Source: SIG587 sp045531585
Lineage (GTDB): Bacteria > Bacillota > Clostridia > Oscillospirales > Acutalibacteraceae
Assembly (NCBI GenBank): GCA_045531585.1
Contig: JAZSEH010000018.1
Location: 1 to 64,000, forward strand
Direction of reading: 5' to 3'
Length of the DNA: 64,000 bases
The notes under the pieces were generated by a model. It saw only the letters and a program-made list of their open reading frames with translations, was not told where the DNA came from and did no database searches. Numbering within the stretch: position 1 is the first letter of the stretch; every line of letters starts with the position of its first letter. This document shows positions 51,994 through 60,714 of this stretch, in pieces. The position numbers and the translations under genes are program-made.

Positions 51994-53472
51994 TCATTTC
52001 AGTTTTTTATAAAGCTGCTTTACGCTTGGATATATCTCTTTAAACCTTGCATATTTTTCCTCATAGCGTTTGGCAAGGTCAGGGTTGGGGGTTAAGGTGC
52101 TTTTAATTTTAACAAACTCTTTTGCACATTCCTCCACAGAGGCATACTCACCTGCACCAACCATAGCGAGCATTGCACCACCGTATCCCGGACCCTGCTC
52201 GGTTAGGGGAATGGAAATTTCCATATTCAAAGCATTACATAGAATTTTTTGCCACAACGGTGATTTTGCACCGCCGCCGCACAGACTACTGCTTTTTATA
52301 TTTATCCCTTGCTCTTTAGCAATTTCCACGTTATCCTTTATGGCAAAGGCAACGCCCTCCAAAACGGACTGAACCATATCGGCACGGGTTGTATCCATTG
52401 AAAGTCCCACAAACATACCTCTTGCATCGGTATCGTTAATGGGGCTACGCTCGCCCATAAGGTAAGGTAAAAAATAAACACTGTTGTTGCCTAAACTTTG
52501 GTCAGTAATATTCATTTGCTCGCCTGCATAATCATTGGTTTGCAAAATTTGCTCACAAAACCATTTGTTACAGGATGCCGCCGAGAGAATACATGCCATA
52601 AGGTGGAATTTGCCGTTTGAATGGCAGAAGGAATGCAGTGCATTCTTGCTATCCACCGCAAAGGTATCAGAGGAAATAAACACAGTACCTGATGTTCCAA
52701 GAGAGATATTACATTTCCCGTCATAAACCGTTCCCGTACCTATTGCCGCAGCGGCATTATCTCCTGCGCCCGCAACAACCTTTATGTCTGCGTTAAGGCC
52801 CAGCTCGTCTGCTATATCAGAGCTAATGGTGCCAACTGTTTGATAGCTTTCATAAAGCGTTGGAAGGGTTTCCTCATTTATACCGCAAATATCAAGCATC
52901 TGCTTTGACCAACACTTATTTTTAACATCAAGTAAAAGCATTCCGGAAGCATCAGAATAATCGGTACAATGCACCCCTGTAAGCCTATAATTTATGAAAT
53001 CCTTAGGAAGCATAATTTTTCTTATGCTTTTAAAATTTTCAGGCTCATTTTCCTTTAGCCACAGTATTTTAGGGGCGGTAAATCCTGCAAAGGCAATATT
53101 AGCAGTAAGCTTTGATAATTTCTCTTTACCTATAACCTCATTCAGATACTGTGTTTGCTTATCGGTGCGTCCGTCATTCCATAAAATAGCAGGACGAATA
53201 ACCCTGTCTGCCTTATCAAGAACAACAAGGCCGTGCATTTGACCCCCAAGGCCAATGCCTGCTATCTTTGCAGTATCAATATCCTCAATAAGTGCCTTCA
53301 CGCCCCACTTAAAGGCGTTCCACCAATCCTCAGGATTTTGCTCACTCCAACCGGTATGAGGATAATACACGGGATACTCTTTTGTTACCTCTTTAATAAT
53401 TTCTCCTGTGTTATTCACAAGCAATAACTTTAGGGCTGATGTTCCCAAATCCGCTCCAATAAAATATTTCAC
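51994..53472 (-). CDS. xylB: Xylulokinase
   Basis: 492 residues, FGGY sugar kinase. GADLGTSALKLLLVNNTGEI starts the N-lobe, GIGLGGQMHGLVVLD near 75, WNDGRTDKQTQYLNE, DYSDASGMLLLDVK near 170, and GGGAKSPLWQKILCNALNM near 395 for the ATP side. It phosphorylates xylulose. Start is GTG at 53472, preceded by a run of seven G that serves as RBS. First gene of the xylB-xylA(-GH43) operon, divergent from the AraC regulator. Confidence 0.95.
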   Translation of the reverse strand: MKYFIGADLGTSALKLLLVNNTGEIIKEVTKEYPVYYPHTGWSEQNPEDWWNAFKWGVKALIEDIDTAKIAGIGLGGQMHGLVVLDKADRVIRPAILWNDGRTDKQTQYLNEVIGKEKLSKLTANIAFAGFTAPKILWLKENEPENFKSIRKIMLPKDFINYRLTGVHCTDYSDASGMLLLDVKNKCWSKQMLDICGINEETLPTLYESYQTVGTISSDIADELGLNADIKVVAGAGDNAAAAIGTGTVYDGKCNISLGTSGTVFISSDTFAVDSKNALHSFCHSNGKFHLMACILSAASCNKWFCEQILQTNDYAGEQMNITDQSLGNNSVYFLPYLMGERSPINDTDARGMFVGLSMDTTRADMVQSVLEGVAFAIKDNVEIAKEQGINIKSSSLCGGGAKSPLWQKILCNALNMEISIPLTEQGPGYGGAMLAMVGAGEYASVEECAKEFVKIKSTLTPNPDLAKRYEEKYARFKEIYPSVKQLYKKLK

Positions 53473-53513
53473 GGCATTCCCCCCCTTTTTTATTTCAGTT
53501 TAAAACATATAAT

Positions 53514-53542
53514 TTGACTTTTCTCGCAATATTGTATATAAT
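53514..53542 (+). promoter_or_regulatory. Promoter of the AraC-type regulator
   Basis: TTGACT (53514-53519) and TATAAT (53537-53542), spacer 17. The xylB promoter must lie in the same ~100-base gap on the other strand, but no clear pair was found and no cre site was recognised. Confidence 0.82.
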
Positions 53543-53576
53543 ATATAGACAAAATTTGCCTTTTTAGGAGAATTAT

Positions 53577-54344
53577 ATGTTTTACCAATTTAACCATTTA
53601 GGCTCACCCGATTATTTAAAGGTGGAAAGCGGAAAAAACTTTAGCTTTCCTCCCCACCTTCACCAGTCCTTTGAGATTATAATAATAATTTCAGGAAGCA
53701 TGCAGGTAACTATAGACGGTAAGGAAAATGTTTTAAAAAAGGGCCAAGCCGTAATGATTTTTCCTAATCAAATTCACGAACTAAGCTCTACACAGAGCGA
53801 ACATATTTTATGTATTTTCTCCCCCAAGCTTGTTCAGGCCTATGCCACAAAGATAGCGAAAAAAACACCGGAAAAAAGCACATTTTTTCCTGATGAGTAT
53901 TTCATCGGGGCGCTAAAAAAGCTTGATTTGACTTCCTCCACCGTGGAAAAGAAGGGGCTTTTGTATTCCCTTTGCGCCCAATTTGATACCTCTACGCAAT
54001 ATATGGCAAGAAAATCCGACAATGAAAATCTGCTTTATAAAATTTTTTCTTACGTTGAAAATAATTTTAGCGGAGAATGCCACCTTTCCAATTTGTCTGA
54101 TGAAATCGGTTATGATTATTCCTATCTGTCCCGATATTTCAAAAGGGTAATCGGTATTTCCTTTAATTCCTATGTAACCCACTACCGCATAAGCCACGCC
54201 TGTTACCTTATGGAAAACACGCAGTTACCCATTATCCATTGTGCAAGTGAAAGCGGCTTTGCTTCCCTTCGCAGCTTTAACCGCTGTTTTAAGGAGAACC
54301 TTAAAATTACTCCATCACAGTATAGGAAAAACATTTCAATATAA
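53577..54344 (+). CDS. AraC-family transcriptional regulator
   Basis: 255 residues. An N-terminal cupin-like sugar-sensing domain (residues ~15-90, FSFPPHLHQSFEIIIIISGS, and IFPNQIHEL) precedes two helix-turn-helix motifs: HLSNLSDEIGYDYSYLSRYFKR at ~163-184 and ASESGFASLRSFNRCFKEN with the ending ITPSQYRKN. AGGAG lies six bases before the ATG. Its divergent position next to xylBA suggests it senses xylose or a xylo-oligosaccharide and activates that operon; this is inference from context. Confidence 0.92.
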   Translation: MFYQFNHLGSPDYLKVESGKNFSFPPHLHQSFEIIIIISGSMQVTIDGKENVLKKGQAVMIFPNQIHELSSTQSEHILCIFSPKLVQAYATKIAKKTPEKSTFFPDEYFIGALKKLDLTSSTVEKKGLLYSLCAQFDTSTQYMARKSDNENLLYKIFSYVENNFSGECHLSNLSDEIGYDYSYLSRYFKRVIGISFNSYVTHYRISHACYLMENTQLPIIHCASESGFASLRSFNRCFKENLKITPSQYRKNISI

Positions 54345-54379
54345 AAAACAGCAGAAACATTATGTTTCTGCTGTTTTTT
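54343..54379. terminator. Bidirectional terminator between the AraC gene and copA
   Basis: A perfect 17-bp stem (54343-54359 with 54363-54379) with a three-base loop and A6/T6 flanks within it; ends both converging genes. Confidence 0.92.
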
Positions 54380-54394
54380 CAGTATTTAAAATTT

Positions 54395-54595
54395 TTACAG
54401 CACCTTATAACCTGCATCCTCTATGGTTTTAGTAATAAGTGCGTCATCTTCCTCACCCTTTAAGGTGAGCACGGCGGTGCCTGTTTTATGGCTGGTAACT
54501 GCCGATTCTACAAAGGGCAAAGCCTCCAAAAGTTGTTTAACCCTTGCCTCACAGTGAGGACACATCATACCCTGAATTTTTACTGTTTTTTCCAT
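54395..54595 (-). CDS. Nested CopZ-like metallochaperone, possible separate product from the copA 3' end
   Basis: In frame inside copA, the ATG at 54595 (MEKTVKIQGMMCPHCEARV) begins a 66-residue complete HMA fold with CxxC. AGGAG at 54605-54609 is nine bases upstream, and further AAGG is nearer, so ribosomes could start here. The product would equal a free CopZ copper chaperone in size and sequence pattern. Whether it is made separately or is only the tail of CopA is unproven. Confidence 0.5.
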   Translation of the reverse strand: MEKTVKIQGMMCPHCEARVKQLLEALPFVESAVTSHKTGTAVLTLKGEEDDALITKTIEDAGYKVL

Positions 54596-56842
54596 TTTCC
54601 TTTTCTCCTTTTTTATGGATTTAGCTTTAAAGAAATTAAGTCTTAAAGCATTGGTAACAACGCAAAAGCTTGAAAGACTCATTGCGGCGGCGGCAAGCAT
54701 AGGATTCAGGGTAATGCCTGCAAAGGTAAGGGCCCCTGCCGCTATGGGAATGCCAATGCAGTTATAGAAAAATGCCCAAAAGAGATTTTGATATATATTT
54801 TTAAGTACTGCACGACTTAATGCTATTGCGGTGGGAACCCCCGAAAGGGCACTGTTCATAAGCACAACGTCGGCGGCATCAATGGCAATATCGGTGCCTG
54901 CACCTATAGCAATGCCTACATCGGCACGGGTAAGGGCCGGGGCATCGTTAATACCGTCACCCACCATAATAACCCTGCCGTTTTGCTGTTGTTCACGGAC
55001 AATGCGCTCCTTATCGGATGGCAGAACGTCGGCAATAATTTCGTCCACCCCTGCCTTTTGACCTATAGCCTGAGCGGTACGGTGATTATCCCCCGTAAGC
55101 ATTACAACACGAAGTCCCATATCCTTTAAGGCCTTTATGGCCTGAGGGCTTTCTTCCTTGATTGTATCTGCCACGGCAATTATTCCAAGCACCCTATTTT
55201 CACTACAGAAATAAAGAGGCGTTTTACCCTGTATACTTAAGGCTTCTGCTTCCTTTTTCAATTCCTCGGGCACCGTGGTTTTTGAGGAAATAAAGTTATA
55301 ATTTCCGCCGTAAATTTCCTTATTTAAAAGACGTGCAGTAAGCCCGTTACCCGGGAGTACGGAAAACCCTGATACTTCACTTTTAGAAAGCCCATTCCCA
55401 CTACAATATTCCACTACGGCCTTTGCAAGTGGATGTTCACTTAAAGTCTCAAGTGAATAGGCGGTATTTAAAAGCTCATCCTTTTCAGTGCCATGGGCAG
55501 GAATAATATCGGTAACAGCAGGGGTACCCTTAGTTACGGTTCCTGTTTTATCAAGCAAAACGGTTTTTACCTTGCCTGTAAGTTCAAGGGAGGTGGCTGT
55601 TTTAAAAAGTATTCCCTTTTTGGCACCCACACCGCTACCCACCATAATGGCAACGGGTGTGGCAAGGCCAAGTGCACAGGGACAGCTTATAACCAAAACA
55701 GCAATACCGCGGGCAATACTGTAGCCAACGCTTTGGCCTGAAATCAGCCAAATTATAAAGGTGATAACGGCTATTGTAATTACAACAGGAACAAACACGC
55801 CTGATACCTTATCTGCCGCCTTAGCTATTGGAGCCTTTGTGGCGGCGGCATCACTTACCATTTTTATTATACCCGAAAGGGCGGTATCCTCCCCTACCTT
55901 CAAGGCCTTACAGGTTAAAAAGCCTGAACGGTTAACGGTGGCGGCAAAAACGTTATCATTTTGTGCTTTATCCACAGGAACACTCTCGCCTGTAAGAGCA
56001 GACTCATCCACGGCGCCTGAGCCCGAAAGAACAATGCCATCTACAGGAATAGCCTCTCCGGGACGGACAACAAATATATCCCCTGTTTTTACTTTTTCTA
56101 TAGGTACTTTTCTTTCGGCACCGTCAATAATAATGGTTGCGGTTTTGGGAGCAAGGTCCATAAGACCCTTTAAGGCATCGGTGGTTTTGCCCTTGGCACG
56201 GGCCTCCAGCATTTTACCCACCGTTATAAGGGTGAGTATCATAGCGGCGGATTCAAAATACATTTCGTGCATTAAATGGGCCTGCTGTGCCGCATCTGCC
56301 ACGGTCATTTGATAAAGGGCGTAGGTGCTGTAAACAAAGGCAGCGGCAGAGCCTAATGCCACTAGGGTATCCATATTGGGACTTCTTCGCACAAGGCCCC
56401 TAAAGCCGTTTATGAAAAAGTGACCGTTTATAACCATAACCGCGGCGCTAGGTAGTAATTGCGTAAGGGACAGTGCTATATAATTGCCCTTTAAAAATTC
56501 GGGCACGGGCCAGCCCCACATACTGTGGCCCATTGAAACATACATTAAAATTAAAAGCAAAATTATTGAGGCTATAAGCTTACCGCCCATAACTTTTGCT
56601 TTGTTTTTTATTTCCTTTTCCTTGTTCTGAGCCTGAGTTTTTGAGCCTGAAAGGGATGCGCCGTAGCCTGCGGAAGCAACTGCAGATATAATATCCTCAT
56701 TTGTGGCTGTACCCTCAACGTTCATTGAATTGGTAAGCAGGTTCACCTGACATTGTGTAACGCCGTTAACTTCAGACACGGCCTTTTCCACCCTTGCGCT
56801 ACAAGCGGCACAGCTCATACCCGTAATTTCAAATTTAGTCAT
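54395..56842 (-). CDS. copA: Copper-transporting P1B-type ATPase with N- and C-terminal metal-binding domains
   Basis: 815 residues. An HMA domain at residues 1-66 (GMSCAACSARV, CxxC at 11-14), eight transmembrane helices, the transport motif SCPCALGLATP in helix 6, DKTGTVTKGTP with the phosphorylated Asp, SEHPLAKAV and GDGINDAPAL. These mark a Cu(+) exporter. After the last helices a basic linker (KKEKRKMEKT) leads to a second HMA domain at ~750-815 (GMMCPHCEARV), a CopZ-like module that is rare at this end. Consensus-like promoter upstream. Confidence 0.95.
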   Translation of the reverse strand: MTKFEITGMSCAACSARVEKAVSEVNGVTQCQVNLLTNSMNVEGTATNEDIISAVASAGYGASLSGSKTQAQNKEKEIKNKAKVMGGKLIASIILLLILMYVSMGHSMWGWPVPEFLKGNYIALSLTQLLPSAAVMVINGHFFINGFRGLVRRSPNMDTLVALGSAAAFVYSTYALYQMTVADAAQQAHLMHEMYFESAAMILTLITVGKMLEARAKGKTTDALKGLMDLAPKTATIIIDGAERKVPIEKVKTGDIFVVRPGEAIPVDGIVLSGSGAVDESALTGESVPVDKAQNDNVFAATVNRSGFLTCKALKVGEDTALSGIIKMVSDAAATKAPIAKAADKVSGVFVPVVITIAVITFIIWLISGQSVGYSIARGIAVLVISCPCALGLATPVAIMVGSGVGAKKGILFKTATSLELTGKVKTVLLDKTGTVTKGTPAVTDIIPAHGTEKDELLNTAYSLETLSEHPLAKAVVEYCSGNGLSKSEVSGFSVLPGNGLTARLLNKEIYGGNYNFISSKTTVPEELKKEAEALSIQGKTPLYFCSENRVLGIIAVADTIKEESPQAIKALKDMGLRVVMLTGDNHRTAQAIGQKAGVDEIIADVLPSDKERIVREQQQNGRVIMVGDGINDAPALTRADVGIAIGAGTDIAIDAADVVLMNSALSGVPTAIALSRAVLKNIYQNLFWAFFYNCIGIPIAAGALTFAGITLNPMLAAAAMSLSSFCVVTNALRLNFFKAKSIKKEKRKMEKTVKIQGMMCPHCEARVKQLLEALPFVESAVTSHKTGTAVLTLKGEEDDALITKTIEDAGYKVL

Positions 56843-56873
56843 TAAATATACTCCTTAAAACAACTATAATTAT

Positions 56874-56902
56874 ATTTTAGCACCTAAAAATTATAATATC
56901 AA
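56874..56902 (-). promoter_or_regulatory. copA promoter
   Basis: TTGATA (56902-56897) and TAAAAT (56879-56874) on the minus strand, spacer 17. No CsoR or CopY box was recognised in the gap. Confidence 0.7.
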
Positions 56903-56908
56903 GACGCA

Positions 56909-56945
56909 AAAAAGCTTTTCGGACAAAAAATCCGAAAAGCTTTTT
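56909..56945 (-). terminator. Intrinsic terminator of the Gfo/Idh gene
   Basis: A perfect 15-bp stem (56909-56923 with 56931-56945) with a seven-base loop, 15 bases past the stop codon. Confidence 0.9.
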
Positions 56946-56959
56946 ACTTTAATCAGAAA

Positions 56960-58084
56960 TTAAAACTCAGGAATCTCTATTTCAATTTCGTGGCCAAGTT
57001 GGCTTGAACGGTTAATACCGTCAAGAATAGCCTGATTGTAAATTATCTCGCTTGTGGGAACGGGTGCCTTGCCACCTGTAAGTATTGCATCAAGGAAAGA
57101 GCGAATCTTCTTGTGCCAAAGATCAGGCTCATCAGGACCTGCTTTAATAAGAGGAATCTCGGTGCAAACGGGCTTGCCTGCAATATCGTGATAAACATGG
57201 AGAGGACGATAGAAGGTACCGTTCCAGCAATCGGTAGAAGGAACGCGGAGGGAGCCCTTTGTTCCCATTATAATAGTATCACCGGGGGTGTCAAGATGCA
57301 TATACCAAGCAATACGGAAGTCGATGATTATGCCGCCCTCAAGACGAATATAAGCGGAAGCAAAATCGTCAACGCCAAAAAGCTTTGCGGCGCGCTCGGC
57401 AATTTCGGGAGTGTGATTAGCGTAAGCCTCAACAGTTTTACCGAAGTGACCTGTTGAAGTACCTGTAACGGTGAGAGGCTTGGGATAACCGATAGCATTA
57501 AGAACAAGGTCAAGAGAATAACAGCCGATATCACCTAAAGCGCCAAGACCTGCCTTATCCTCCTCAATAAAGGTTGTAGACCAGCCTACGGGAATACCGT
57601 GACGGCGGCCGCCGCCCGTCTGTATATAGTAGATATCGCCCAGCTCACCTGACTGAACTATCTTCTTTATCATCTGCATATTAAGGTCAAAACGGGGTTG
57701 GAAGCCAACGGAAACTATCTTGCCGCTCTTCTTTTCTGCCTTACAAATTTCAATAGCCTCATCCAGAGTAACGGTCATAGGCTTTTCAAGCAGAACGTGA
57801 AGGCCCTTCTCAAGAGCATAAATAGTACACTCAGCATGAGTGCAGTTGTAGGTACATACGCTTACAGCGTCAAGCTCAACGGTGTCAAGCATTTCCTTGT
57901 AATCAACAAAGTCAAGAGCATCTTTTAACTCATACTTATCAAAAAATTCTCTTGCCTTGCCGGGAACAAGGTCTGCGCCTGCCACTATCTCAACATCGGG
58001 CTGCTTTAAGTATGTTTTTACGTGTGAATTTGCGATGCCGCCCGTACCGATAATACCGATACGCAGTTTCTTTTCGTTTGCCAT
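56960..58084 (-). CDS. Gfo/Idh/MocA family oxidoreductase
   Basis: 374 residues. The Rossmann start is LRIGIIGTGGIANSHVKTYL, followed by AVSVCTYNCTHAECTIYALE and the family's HVLLEKPMTVTLDEAIE (EKP) near 95-110. The second domain includes GDIGCYSLDLVLNAIGYPKP. These enzymes oxidise or reduce sugars, inositols or related polyols with NAD(P). The substrate is unknown. It is a single-gene unit with promoter and terminator, possibly repressor-controlled (see promoter entry). Confidence 0.9.
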   Translation of the reverse strand: MANEKKLRIGIIGTGGIANSHVKTYLKQPDVEIVAGADLVPGKAREFFDKYELKDALDFVDYKEMLDTVELDAVSVCTYNCTHAECTIYALEKGLHVLLEKPMTVTLDEAIEICKAEKKSGKIVSVGFQPRFDLNMQMIKKIVQSGELGDIYYIQTGGGRRHGIPVGWSTTFIEEDKAGLGALGDIGCYSLDLVLNAIGYPKPLTVTGTSTGHFGKTVEAYANHTPEIAERAAKLFGVDDFASAYIRLEGGIIIDFRIAWYMHLDTPGDTIIMGTKGSLRVPSTDCWNGTFYRPLHVYHDIAGKPVCTEIPLIKAGPDEPDLWHKKIRSFLDAILTGGKAPVPTSEIIYNQAILDGINRSSQLGHEIEIEIPEF

Positions 58085-58115
58085 AATTTTCTCCCCCTGT
58101 TTTAAGGAAAATTTT

Positions 58116-58166
58116 TACCTTTTTAGGTACATTCTTATTTTAAGGTACAAGATGGGTATTTGTCAA
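58116..58166 (-). promoter_or_regulatory. Gfo/Idh promoter with operator-like repeats
   Basis: TTGACA (58166-58161) and TAAAAT (58142-58137) on the minus strand with an 18-base spacer. The plus-strand motifs TTTTAGGTAC (58121-58130) and TTTAAGGTAC (58139-58148) are direct repeats 18 bp apart around the -10 box, and TACCT(TTTT)AGGTA at 58116-58129 is a palindrome. They look like repressor sites; the regulator is unknown. Confidence 0.55.
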
Positions 58167-58214
58167 CACAAAAAACAGGTAAAAAATTATTAAAAAATTT
58201 ATACTTTTAAAATA

Positions 58215-58263
58215 AAGTGACTTCCCAAATGCGTACTTTCTGCACAAATTTGGGAAGTCACTT
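58215..58263. repeat. Perfect 16-bp inverted repeat
   Basis: AAGTGACTTCCCAAAT (58215-58230) and its exact reverse complement (58248-58263) with a 17-base loop, in the gap between the lipoprotein gene and the Gfo/Idh gene. It lacks a T-run typical of a terminator and may be a miniature palindromic element. Confidence 0.7.
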
Positions 58264-58330
58264 AGCGGATAACTTTCCTTTTTTCGGACATAGCCCTGCC
58301 AAAAAAATTTATCAGTTAACCTTTATTGAA

Positions 58331-58349
58331 CCACGCGACTATCGCGTGG
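58331..58349 (-). terminator. Possible terminator after the lipoprotein gene
   Basis: An 8-bp GC-rich perfect stem CCACGCGA/TCGCGTGG with loop CTA, 20 bases downstream of the lipoprotein stop; no good T-run follows on the minus strand. Confidence 0.45.
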
Positions 58350-58369
58350 GTTTCGTCATGCAAAAAGCC

Positions 58370-59047
58370 TTAAGAAACGGCGTAAAATTTGGCAAGAAGT
58401 GCATCAACATCTGCTTCAGAAACACTGGAAACAGTAATATTGGCCATGTAATTCCCCCTCTTAATGCAAACAAGTTTTTGATATACTTTTATATCATCAA
58501 CACTCATAATTCCTTTTATTCCCTTTTCCGTTTTTCCTGCAAAATTCACGGATATTTTTTCACAACTCTCTAACGTAAAGCCAATTTGTGCCATAGCATC
58601 TTCAAGTTGACTGAGAACTGAGTCAATATAATTTTCAACATCATAAACGATGGATGCTACAGTCGAAAGTTTCTCCAAATTCACATTAATAGTACCGCCC
58701 ATATTGTCAGTAGCAGCCATATCATAAATTATTGTAGCATTCTTAATCTGCTCGGAAATATCCTCGTCAAAAGAATCAGTTACGATATTGTTCAATTCAT
58801 AAATCTGATCCTGCGTATAGAAGGTCCAGCCCTCATCAAGCCGGCAGCCAATTCCTAAAAATTCATTTTTATAGTTGTTGCCGCTTGTATTGCCTAAAGA
58901 TAATTCCCTTTCGGCACCTGATGAAACCTCACTTACCGCAGATACGCCCGCGGAATCTATTTCACCACGAACATCCACTTCCGAGCCACAGCCGGCAAAA
59001 ACAAAAATAACCACCGCACAAAGTAAAAATGCCAATATTTTTTTCAT
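58370..59047 (-). CDS. Putative lipoprotein, function unknown
   Basis: 225 residues from the ATG at 59047, with GGGGAGG upstream. Residues 1-19 are a signal peptide with lipobox FAGC (KKILAFLLCAVVIFVFAGCG), so the mature protein is lipid-anchored outside the cell. A serine/alanine/glutamate-rich linker follows, then a folded domain (EFLGIGCRLDEGWTFYTQDQ and later FTLESCEKISVNFAG). I do not recognise the domain with confidence. It has its own promoter. Confidence 0.78.
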   Translation of the reverse strand: MKKILAFLLCAVVIFVFAGCGSEVDVRGEIDSAGVSAVSEVSSGAERELSLGNTSGNNYKNEFLGIGCRLDEGWTFYTQDQIYELNNIVTDSFDEDISEQIKNATIIYDMAATDNMGGTINVNLEKLSTVASIVYDVENYIDSVLSQLEDAMAQIGFTLESCEKISVNFAGKTEKGIKGIMSVDDIKVYQKLVCIKRGNYMANITVSSVSEADVDALLAKFYAVS

Positions 59048-59079
59048 AATAATTCCTCCCCAGTAATTTACAAAAATAT

Positions 59080-59108
59080 TATACAATATAATCTGCATAA
59101 ATTCAAGG
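59080..59108 (-). promoter_or_regulatory. Promoter of the lipoprotein gene
   Basis: TTGAAT (59108-59103) and consensus TATAAT (59085-59080) on the minus strand, spacer 17. Confidence 0.78.
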
Positions 59109-59120
59109 ACTACAAACAAA

Positions 59121-59155
59121 AATGCCCTGCATAGTTCAATAGCAGAGCATTTTTT
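59121..59155 (-). terminator. Intrinsic terminator of rny
   Basis: A 12-bp stem with one G-U pair in the RNA (59121-59132 with 59144-59155), then TTTTTGTTTG on the minus strand. Confidence 0.8.
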
Positions 59156-59160
59156 ATATT

Positions 59161-60714
59161 TTATTTTGCGTAATCGCTTACACGGTTTTCACGGATAAGG
59201 TTTACCTTTATCTGACCGGGATACTCAAGCTCATTTTCAATGCGCTGAGCAATATCGTGAGCGATAAGTACCATCTGGTCATCAGAAACCATTTCGGGCT
59301 TAACCACGATACGCACCTCTCTACCTGCCTGAATTGCAAAGGAGCGCTCAACGCCGTTAAACGAATTGGCAATTTCCTCAAGCTTTTCAAGACGCTTGAT
59401 GTAGCTTTCAATGTTCTCGCGGCGGGCCCCGGGACGGGCGGCAGAGATAGCATCTGCAGCCTGAACAATGCAGGCAACAATGGTTTTAGCCTCTACCTCA
59501 CCGTGGTGGGCGTGGATAGCGTGAACAATAGCATCGCTTTCCTTACACTTCTTGGCAGCCTCAACCCCAAGCTGAATGTGGGTACCCTCCTGCTCGTGGT
59601 CAAGGGCCTTACCTATATCGTGAAGGAGACCTGCACGCTTTGCCTGAGCAACGTCAGCGCCCATTTCAGCGGCAAGCAGACCTGCAATATGGCAAACCTC
59701 CATAGAATGCTTAAGTACGTTCTGACCGTAGCTTGTACGGTAACGAAGCTTACCGAGGAGGCGAACAAGCTCAGGATGCAGGTTGTGTACGCCTGCCTCT
59801 ATCATAGCGCGCTCACCCTCCTGCTTGATGGTGGCCTCAACCTCGGCAGTAGCCTTGGCAACGGTCTCCTCAATTCTTGCGGGATGTATTCTACCGTCAA
59901 GAATAAGCTTTTCAAGTGTAATTCTTGCAATTTCCCTGCGAACGGGGTCAAAGCTTGAAAGGGTAATAGCCTCGGGAGTATCGTCAATAATAAGGTCAAC
60001 ACCCGTTGCAGTTTCAAGGGCGCGGATATTTCTACCCTCACGTCCGATTATTCTACCCTTCATTTCATCATTAGGCAGAGCAACAACCGAAACGGTGATT
60101 TCGGAAGAATGGTCAGCAGCACAGCGCTGAATGGCATGGCCGATTATCTCCCTTGCAATCTTATCGGATTCATCCTTTGTTCTCTGCTCAAAATCAAGGA
60201 TTTTAACGGCCTTTTCGTGGGTAAGCTCACCATCCAGCATTTTAAGCAGATGTTCCTTAGCCTGCTCCTTAGAAAAGCCTGAGATACGCTCCAGCATTTC
60301 AAGCTGACTGCGCTTAATTTTCTCACATTCCTCAATTTTCTGGTCAATTTCCTTAGCCTTGTTTAAAAGCTTTTCCTCCTTAGCCTCAAGATTTTCTATC
60401 TTGCGGTCAAGGGTTTCCTCCTTCTGCTGGAGCCTGTGCTCCTGACGCTGTACCTCACTGCGGCGCTCTCTCAGGTCCTTATCGGTATCCTGACGCATCT
60501 GGAAGATTTCGTCCTTTGCTTCAATAAGAAGCTCTTTCTTCTTGGTTTCGGCATTTTTGATAGCATCGCTTAAAATGCGTTTTGCCTCCTCCTCAGCAGA
60601 GCCTATGGAAGCCTCCGCCGATTTGCGGCGATAAGCACAGCCAATGGCAAAGCCGATAACGGCAAGCACTAAAGCGATGGCGCCGAAGATAATATACTTA
60701 ACATAATCCGGCAT
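59161..60714 (-). CDS. rny: Ribonuclease Y
   Basis: 517 residues. An N-terminal transmembrane anchor (IIFGAIALVLAVIGFAIGCA) is followed by a long coiled coil (~25-200), a KH domain with GRIIGREGRNIRALE near 215-229, and an HD domain with HSMEVCHIAGLLAAEMG, RAGLLHDIGKALDHE near 350-365. RNase Y is the membrane-bound endonuclease that starts decay of many mRNAs in Firmicutes. It is a single-gene unit. Confidence 0.97.
   Translation of the reverse strand: MPDYVKYIIFGAIALVLAVIGFAIGCAYRRKSAEASIGSAEEEAKRILSDAIKNAETKKKELLIEAKDEIFQMRQDTDKDLRERRSEVQRQEHRLQQKEETLDRKIENLEAKEEKLLNKAKEIDQKIEECEKIKRSQLEMLERISGFSKEQAKEHLLKMLDGELTHEKAVKILDFEQRTKDESDKIAREIIGHAIQRCAADHSSEITVSVVALPNDEMKGRIIGREGRNIRALETATGVDLIIDDTPEAITLSSFDPVRREIARITLEKLILDGRIHPARIEETVAKATAEVEATIKQEGERAMIEAGVHNLHPELVRLLGKLRYRTSYGQNVLKHSMEVCHIAGLLAAEMGADVAQAKRAGLLHDIGKALDHEQEGTHIQLGVEAAKKCKESDAIVHAIHAHHGEVEAKTIVACIVQAADAISAARPGARRENIESYIKRLEKLEEIANSFNGVERSFAIQAGREVRIVVKPEMVSDDQMVLIAHDIAQRIENELEYPGQIKVNLIRENRVSDYAK

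Noticed and set aside
59257..59958. A 233-codon plus-strand frame
   Set aside because: Antisense to the KH/HD part of RNase Y.
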